Notes under the pieces: generated by a model | What the model saw: the letters and a program-made list of their open reading frames with translations, nothing else | Told to the model about the DNA's origin: nothing | Databases searched by the model: none | From: DASUTW01 sp035513995 | GTDB lineage: Bacteria > Actinomycetota > UBA4738 > CALAEC01 | Direction of reading: 5' to 3' | Length of the DNA stretch: 11,314 nt | Assembly (NCBI GenBank): GCA_035513995.1 | Contig: DATKBL010000180.1 | Coordinates: 1 to 11,314 of the forward strand | Made by a program: the position numbers and the translations under genes | Shown: positions 7,245 to 11,314 of the stretch, piece after piece | Numbering within the stretch: position 1 is the first letter of the stretch | Layout: each line of letters begins with the position of its first letter

Positions 7245-8386
7245 CAGAGCACCTCCAGTGGGAAAGGCGGGGGTGGGGGTGGCATCGCGACGAACGGCTT
7301 GACGGTCTCCCGGTAGTCCCCGGTCGAGAACCTGGCGGCGACGTCGTAGTCTCCGGGATCGACCTCGAGCGTCCAGCGCTCCGGGGACGGACCGCGGCGG
7401 TACGAGCGTGTGGCGTCCCGCGCCGACACGAGCGAGAGCTCGGCGAGCCGCATCGCCTCCTCGGGAACGCACTCGATCGTGACGGGCACCTTGGGCGGTC
7501 CCGGCAGACGATGGAGGGCCGCGGCGAGACCCGCGTGCTCCCCTCCCAGCCGGGGGCGCTGCATCGGAGCGTCGGGCGCGCTCTCCGTCGCAACGAGCTC
7601 CGACGCCGCCTCGAGCAGCCTCCGAGGGGTCACCACCCACCTCCCGTCGACGAGCTCGCTGCCGAGACCCGCCAGCCCGCGCAGCAGCGCCTCCGCGAGG
7701 CGTGTGGGCCGCCCGCTGCGCGCGTACGCGCGATCGTCCTCCGCGGAGGCGTAGAGGATCGGCGCGTCCCGGTGGTGCTCTCGCTCGAACATGCCGATCG
7801 CCAGGGCCGTCGCGTCGATCCTCTGGAGCGCGAGGGTCGAGCGCATCACCTGACGGCACGCGTCGACCATGTAGAGCTGGCGTCGAGCGACGCTCTGCGC
7901 CATCCCTTCGAAGGTCATCGTGAAGTCGACAGAGGCCTCGAAGGGTCGCTGCTCGCTCCTCCCGAAGTCCTCCGCGAGGAGCGCCACCACCTCACGCAGC
8001 ACGCCGTGACCGCAGAAGTAGAAGATCGCGATGTTGTCCTGGTGGCGGTTGCAGCGAGCGAACCATGCGTCGAACGCCTCTGCGATGTTCCCGATCGTGG
8101 CCGCCTCCACGTCGACCGAGCCTCCGCTCGGGAGAGCGTAGGCATCGGGTGGCGAGAGCAGCAGCTCCACGCTCCCAAGAGGCGTGTCCGGGTTCTCCAT
8201 CTCTCCGACGAACCAGTCGGTGAGCGCCCGAGCCGACATCGGCGGCGAGGACAGCTGGCTGAGCCGCACTCCTCGGAGGTGATCCAGCGGCTCTCTCCCT
8301 CCCGCGAGGTGCCGGTACGCGCCGACGCCGACCACGAAGAGGTGAGTTCTTGGATCTCCGCCCTCGTCGTCGAAGAGCGTCGTCAT
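7244..8386 (-). CDS. Caspase-like cysteine protease (peptidase family C14) with C-terminal beta domain
   Basis: Protein of 380 residues without signal peptide or membrane segment, so cytoplasmic. The first 240 or so residues form a caspase/metacaspase p20-like domain: strand HLFVVGVGAYRHL (15-27), catalytic His127 in IFYFCGHG (121-128), catalytic Cys177 in YMVDACRQ (172-179), and YASAEDDRAY (212-221), where the family has a conserved 'SA' strand and loop. Such enzymes cut after acidic or basic residues; specificity cannot be read here. Residues about 298-368 look like a small beta-sandwich with DPGDYDVAA (343-351), echoing the start of the next protein. The C terminus has six consecutive prolines (369-374). 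Its ATG overlaps the hydrolase stop (ATGA, 4 nt) and its TGA overlaps the membrane-protein ATG, so production of all three is coupled. Bacterial caspases are known in cell-death and immune systems; a similar role here is inference. No recruitment domain (TPR, WD40, NACHT) is fused to it, so the partner genes may supply that. Confidence 0.9.
   Translation of the reverse strand: MTTLFDDEGGDPRTHLFVVGVGAYRHLAGGREPLDHLRGVRLSQLSSPPMSARALTDWFVGEMENPDTPLGSVELLLSPPDAYALPSGGSVDVEAATIGNIAEAFDAWFARCNRHQDNIAIFYFCGHGVLREVVALLAEDFGRSEQRPFEASVDFTMTFEGMAQSVARRQLYMVDACRQVMRSTLALQRIDATALAIGMFEREHHRDAPILYASAEDDRAYARSGRPTRLAEALLRGLAGLGSELVDGRWVVTPRRLLEAASELVATESAPDAPMQRPRLGGEHAGLAAALHRLPGPPKVPVTIECVPEEAMRLAELSLVSARDATRSYRRGPSPERWTLEVDPGDYDVAARFSTGDYRETVKPFVAMPPPPPPFPLEVL
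7251..7256 (-). promoter_or_regulatory. Ribosome binding site of the membrane-protein gene inside the caspase gene
   Basis: On the minus strand GGAGGT lies within the last codons (Leu-Glu-Val) of the caspase gene, 7 nt before the ATG at 7244, whose A is also the last base of the caspase TGA. This supports reinitiation or direct entry at this start and a near-fixed ratio of the two proteins. The hexaproline codons sit just upstream of it. Confidence 0.8.
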
Positions 8387-9576
8387 CGCGCGGGACCCGC
8401 CACGCGCTCCCCCAGACGGTCGTGGAAGCTGGGCCGGAGGAAGTACGTGGTGTGGGCGAACAGGAGGCCCTTCCCGGTGGAGTACTCGTAGTCCTCGACG
8501 CCTCCGAAGACCCCCTCCGCGGCGAAGCTCAGGACGTCGTTGCGATCGAAGATGTTGATCCAGCGCCCGGCGTTCTCGGGCCTGGGCACACGATCGGTCG
8601 CGGGCGTCACGGGGACGTCGCCCCGGCTCTCCACGAACAGCTTCAGCTCCTCGAAGAAGGACACCTGCGACCCGACAGTCACGAGGAGGTCGACCTCGAG
8701 ATCGCGGCGGAAGTGCGTGAGGAGGTCGTAGACGATGTTCCCGCCCATGCTGTGAGTGACCACGATGAGCCGCGGGTCCTCGGGCGTCACCGCATCCCGG
8801 GCGGCGTCGAGCGCGCCGGCCACCTCCGTCACGATGTCCCCGGGGGCGTCGGCCGTCCCCCGCTCCCGGAGGTACACGAGGATGTCACCGAGGACGGTGG
8901 CGGTGCCCCGGTGGGCTGGTGCCCGGGCGACCTCCAGGACCGCGCGCCCCGCGAGCCTTCCGACGAAGCCCCGGATCCGGTCGGCCGCCTCCCCGATCCG
9001 CGCCCAGCTCTCCGCGGCCCCGAGCGCTTCGTAGGCCGGCTCGTCATCGGCCGAAGACGCCCCGACGGGGCTCCAGGCATCCACGCGCTTCTCCAGCTCC
9101 GACACGAACTCCTGGTCGGTCTCGACCTCGTCGAGCCAGGAGCGGTCGGGCTCGTTCCTCGCGTAGTCGACGGCGCGGACGGCCAGGGCCGCCAGCTCGT
9201 CGGCCGACCCGGCCCCCGACTCCTCCGACGCCGTCGCCCATAAGAGGTCCACGGCCTCCTCCAGCGAGCGGCGGGCTGCCCCGAGGAGGGGAGGCTCGTC
9301 GAGGGGCCGCTCCTGAAGGATCGGAGCCCCCACCATCGCCAGCTCCTCGTCCTCGGGACCCAGCGCCTCGACCGGATCTCCGGGAAGCGACGCATGCCCC
9401 CACGCGGGGCGCGCGCCGTGGCGCCCCCAGTACGGGTTGGAGATCGTCACGGCCGACGGATCGGGGAGCGCGCGGGCGAGCATGAACCTCCGGAAGAGGG
9501 CGTCACGGGCCGCGACCGACTCCTCGAATCCGGGGCCCTCTCGGGTCCCCACCCCATGGACGAACACCAAGGGCAC
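8383..9576 (-). CDS. Serine alpha/beta hydrolase (lipase/esterase-like) of the caspase operon
   Basis: Protein of 397 residues. It starts straight into an alpha/beta-hydrolase fold: strand and oxyanion motif PLVFVHGVGT (2-11), nucleophile elbow VVTHSMGGN (272-280, Ser276), acid candidate in NIFDRNDVLS (341-350, probably Asp347) and His375 in LLFAHTTYF. The triad order and spacing suit lipases/esterases that recognise lipid or acyl esters. Between the oxyanion motif and the elbow lie about 265 residues, far more than in a minimal hydrolase, including a long acidic helical insertion (about 65-220) that could form a lid or partner-binding domain. There is no signal peptide, so it is probably cytoplasmic. 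The GTG at 9576 was chosen because GAGGGG stands 7 nt upstream and homology starts at once. Its stop overlaps the caspase ATG by 4 nt. Substrate unknown; phospholipid cleavage for cell death is one option, control by or of the caspase another. Confidence 0.85.
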   Translation of the reverse strand: MPLVFVHGVGTREGPGFEESVAARDALFRRFMLARALPDPSAVTISNPYWGRHGARPAWGHASLPGDPVEALGPEDEELAMVGAPILQERPLDEPPLLGAARRSLEEAVDLLWATASEESGAGSADELAALAVRAVDYARNEPDRSWLDEVETDQEFVSELEKRVDAWSPVGASSADDEPAYEALGAAESWARIGEAADRIRGFVGRLAGRAVLEVARAPAHRGTATVLGDILVYLRERGTADAPGDIVTEVAGALDAARDAVTPEDPRLIVVTHSMGGNIVYDLLTHFRRDLEVDLLVTVGSQVSFFEELKLFVESRGDVPVTPATDRVPRPENAGRWINIFDRNDVLSFAAEGVFGGVEDYEYSTGKGLLFAHTTYFLRPSFHDRLGERVAGPAR

Positions 9577-9631
9577 AGGCCACCCCCTCGCGACGCGCAG
9601 ACACTAGTGCAGCCGGCCAGGGCAAGCCATC

Positions 9632-9657
9632 GGTCGTTCGCCCTCGGCCGAACGGTC
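9632..9657. repeat. Inverted repeat between the M15-peptidase and hydrolase genes
   Basis: Arms CGTTCG (9635-9640) and CGAACG (9649-9654) with an 8-nt loop, extendable outwards by two G-U pairs and one G-C pair to 9 bp. It lies in the 97-bp gap (9577-9676 minus strand direction), about 20 nt after the M15 stop codon in transcription order. No T-run follows it, so it is not a canonical terminator; it could be an operator, a processing site or chance. I found no convincing promoter boxes in the rest of the gap, so whether the hydrolase-caspase unit has its own promoter is open. Confidence 0.35.
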
Positions 9658-9676
9658 TACGGCGACTGAGCGTCCT

Positions 9677-10351
9677 TCAGGCGCAGGGAGGTGAGCCCGT
9701 CATGAGCGGGTGGGCCGTCACGTGCCAGTGGTCAAGGTGCTGGTGCGCGCTCGAGGACAGCGCCCGCCATCCCTCCGAGGCCCGGGCGCTCGACCAGACC
9801 CTCCGACGGCCGATCAGCTCTGAGATCGGAAGCCTGTTCCGGTTGGTGAACAGCCAGCGCTCGGCGTCCTCGGCGGCCACGCCGGCCTCCGAGAAGTCCT
9901 CCGCGTTCCCCCACGCGTGCTGAGACCAGCTCGTCGAGCCCGCGATCGGGCGGCAATTGTAGATGCCCCAGGACTCGTGGCCCGGGAAGCGCTCGAAGTA
10001 CGCGGCGTGTATCAGCTTGAGGGGCTCCGAGCCCACCGACGTCGATACCGTGACCGGCGGCGCAACCTCGATCTTGCGGATCACGTAGATCGCGGAGGGG
10101 CTCGAGACGGGTCGGAACTGCCACGCGCCTCCGACGTCGCCCTCGGCGGCGAGCGCGGCCAGCCGCTCGTTCGTCCTCTCCCGGCCCCGCGGCCCCGACC
10201 ACTCCCGTCGCCCGCGAGGCCTGATCTGCCAGGTCCCCCCGTGCCCCGCGAGGACCTCCTCCACCTTCAACAGCATCTTCGGCTCGTCGATGGCGCGCTT
10301 CTTCGTCACCCTGGTCGCCACGCGGCCCACCCGGTACCTGACGTCGCCCAT
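9677..10351 (-). CDS. M15-type zinc peptidase domain protein (peptidoglycan peptidase-like), no signal peptide
   Basis: Protein of 224 residues. The C-terminal half (about 110-215) has the M15 metallopeptidase signature: SQHAWGNAED (143-152, the SxHxxGxAxD pattern with zinc ligands His145 and Asp152) and DHWHV (207-211) with the third ligand His210 and a possible catalytic Asp207. Proteins of this group (VanX, D-Ala-D-Ala carboxypeptidases, phage endolysins, extensin-like domains) cut peptidoglycan cross-links or stems. Two cysteines (133, 223) may be structural. There is no signal peptide or membrane helix, so export would need another route or cell lysis. The N-terminal half holds two similar blocks, GGTWQIRP (38-45) and GGAWQFRP (74-81), each after a short helix; I do not recognise that domain. 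The ATG at 10351 is 20 bp after the kinase stop but has no clear ribosome site, so Met26 is an alternative start. Same strand as the caspase unit, 100 bp ahead of it. Fold likely; substrate inferred. Confidence 0.75.
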   Translation of the reverse strand: MGDVRYRVGRVATRVTKKRAIDEPKMLLKVEEVLAGHGGTWQIRPRGRREWSGPRGRERTNERLAALAAEGDVGGAWQFRPVSSPSAIYVIRKIEVAPPVTVSTSVGSEPLKLIHAAYFERFPGHESWGIYNCRPIAGSTSWSQHAWGNAEDFSEAGVAAEDAERWLFTNRNRLPISELIGRRRVWSSARASEGWRALSSSAHQHLDHWHVTAHPLMTGSPPCA

Positions 10352-10371
10352 CGACGGGACGATATCGCACT

Positions 10372-11314
10372 TCAGGCGCGCGAGGAGTCCTGCCGCGTCC
10401 CCCGCACCCTCACGGACGGGGGTGGCTCGGTTGGCTCAGGCTGACCCCCGGTCGGCAGCCAGAGATCGACGATCGTCCCGCTCGCCGGAGCCGAGTCGAT
10501 CGAGCACCGCCCTCCGATCAGCCGGGCTCGCTCGCGCATCGAAGGGAGCCCCAGGTGACCGGGGAGACCGGCGGGGTTCGCTCCCGCCTCGAAGCCTACG
10601 CCGTCGTCCTCGATGCGGACCCGGATCCCTCCCTCTGCGGATCCCACCGTGACCTCCACGCGCCTCGCCCTGGAGTGCTTCCGCACGTTGACCAGAGCCT
10701 CCTGGGCGATGCGGAACGCGACCATCGTGACGTCGCCCGTGGGCTCCTCCTCGAGCTCGCCCTCGAGGACGCACTCCGCACCGAGATCCTCGCTCAGTCG
10801 CTCGAGAGTGATCCGGATCGCCTCCACCAGGCCATGGCGATCGAGCTCGGGCGGGTGGAGCTCGAACATCAGGGCCCGGAGGCCGCGTATCGTGTCGCCG
10901 ATGCCGGCCTCGAGCTCACGGAGCCGCTCGCCATCGACCGTGCCCGTCAGCTCGCGGGCGAGGATCCCGAACCGCATGCTCAGGGCGGTCATCGCCTGGA
11001 GGGAGTCGTCGTGGAGGTCCCCGGCGATCCGCCGGCGCTCGTCCTCCTGCGCCGAGACGAGGAGCATGAGCAGCCGCCGCCGCTCCTCGAGGAGGTTTGT
11101 CAGCGCGCGCACCCCCTGCTCCCGCTGCTCCTCCGCCCGCTTCTCGTGCGTGACGTCGGTCGCGAACCCCTCGATGACGCCCGGAAGCCCGTCCGACGAC
11201 GCCACCCCTCGGCCCTGCTCTCGGATCCAGCGCTCGTCCCCGTCGGCCCGCGTCAGCCGATAGGTGATCTGGAAGGGCCGGTCCGCCGCCAGCGCGAGCT
11301 CGATCGAGTCCCAC
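10372..11314 (-). CDS. PAS-domain sensor histidine kinase, NarL-type HisKA_3 (5' partial)
   Basis: The N terminus lies beyond the right edge; 313 residues are visible. The first 60 or so read as the end of a PAS domain (YRLTRADGDERWIREQGRG, then GFATDVTHEKRAEEQ, the usual PAC ending). A short coiled coil leads to the HisKA_3 dimerisation/phospho-acceptor region: AQEDERRRIAGDLHDDSLQ, with the acceptor His codon at 11011-11013. The ATPase domain has the N-box AFRIAQEALVNVRKHS, the G1 box EDDGVGF and HLGLPSMRERA. These match NarX/DesK-type kinases that pass phosphate to LuxR/NarL-family response regulators. The tail of about 25 residues after the ATPase domain is Pro/Arg-rich. The frame is open to the window edge; GTG at 11205 lies inside the PAS domain and is not the true start. 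The visible part has no membrane helix. No response regulator follows; the next gene is the M15 peptidase 20 bp on, so the regulator must be upstream of the window or elsewhere. Signal unknown. Confidence 0.92.
   Translation of the reverse strand, partial: WDSIELALAADRPFQITYRLTRADGDERWIREQGRGVASSDGLPGVIEGFATDVTHEKRAEEQREQGVRALTNLLEERRRLLMLLVSAQEDERRRIAGDLHDDSLQAMTALSMRFGILARELTGTVDGERLRELEAGIGDTIRGLRALMFELHPPELDRHGLVEAIRITLERLSEDLGAECVLEGELEEEPTGDVTMVAFRIAQEALVNVRKHSRARRVEVTVGSAEGGIRVRIEDDGVGFEAGANPAGLPGHLGLPSMRERARLIGGRCSIDSAPASGTIVDLWLPTGGQPEPTEPPPSVRVRGTRQDSSRA

Noticed and set aside
7245..7859. Upstream extension of the membrane-protein frame by 205 codons
   Set aside because: It overlaps the caspase gene in another frame, is Arg/Gly/Ala-rich and motif-free; the caspase reading carries the catalytic His/Cys.
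9632..9657. Inverted repeat as an intrinsic terminator after the M15 gene
   Set aside because: The stem is only 6 Watson-Crick pairs plus wobbles and no T-run follows on the minus strand.
9577..9676. Promoter for the hydrolase-caspase unit
   Set aside because: Candidate hexamers such as TAGTGT with an upstream TGGCTT match consensus poorly; not enough to annotate.
1..11314. CRISPR array, insertion sequence, integrase, tRNA or attachment site
   Set aside because: I saw no spaced direct repeats, transposase motifs, terminal inverted repeats around a gene, or tRNA arm sequences.

Overview
The window is a gene-dense, very GC-rich stretch from one bacterial chromosome. The codon use, the GTG starts, and a histidine kinase whose phospho-acceptor box reads LHDDSLQ suggest an actinomycete-like high-GC lineage (Actinomycetota, perhaps a deep-branching or metagenomic one). 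That placement is inference; there is no rRNA or other marker gene here. I see no tRNA, rRNA, CRISPR array, insertion sequence or phage gene.

Left block (1-5017), metabolism and translation. On the minus strand a fused small-molecule kinase / PLP-dependent phospho-lyase (1-1459, cut by the left edge) lies 41 bp downstream of an ABC-F ATPase (1501-3426). A 355-bp divergent intergenic region separates the ABC-F gene from a plus-strand glutamate dehydrogenase (3782-5017). That region holds a perfect 9-bp inverted repeat and a plausible extended -10 promoter for the dehydrogenase.

Right block (5025-11314), all minus strand, so transcription runs from the right edge leftwards. The order is: a PAS histidine kinase (N terminus outside the window), a small M15-type zinc peptidase with no signal peptide, then three tightly coupled genes. 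These three are a serine alpha/beta hydrolase, a caspase-like (C14) cysteine protease, and a single-pass membrane protein with a cytoplasmic helical/beta half and three external ASH ('choice-of-anchor D') domains. The stop/start overlaps are ATGA between hydrolase and caspase, and TGATG between caspase and membrane protein, so the three products are very probably made together.

The most interesting object is this hydrolase-caspase-membrane-ASH module (5025-9576). I do not recognise it as a named system. A protease of the cell-death family, a potential lipase and a membrane protein that could sense the outside suggest a regulated cell-suicide, defence or stress-response cassette. The neighbouring peptidoglycan-hydrolase-like gene could be a further lytic component. 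The gene identities come from visible motifs; the joint function is a hypothesis. The dehydrogenase and the membrane-protein gene converge with only 7 bp between their stop codons.
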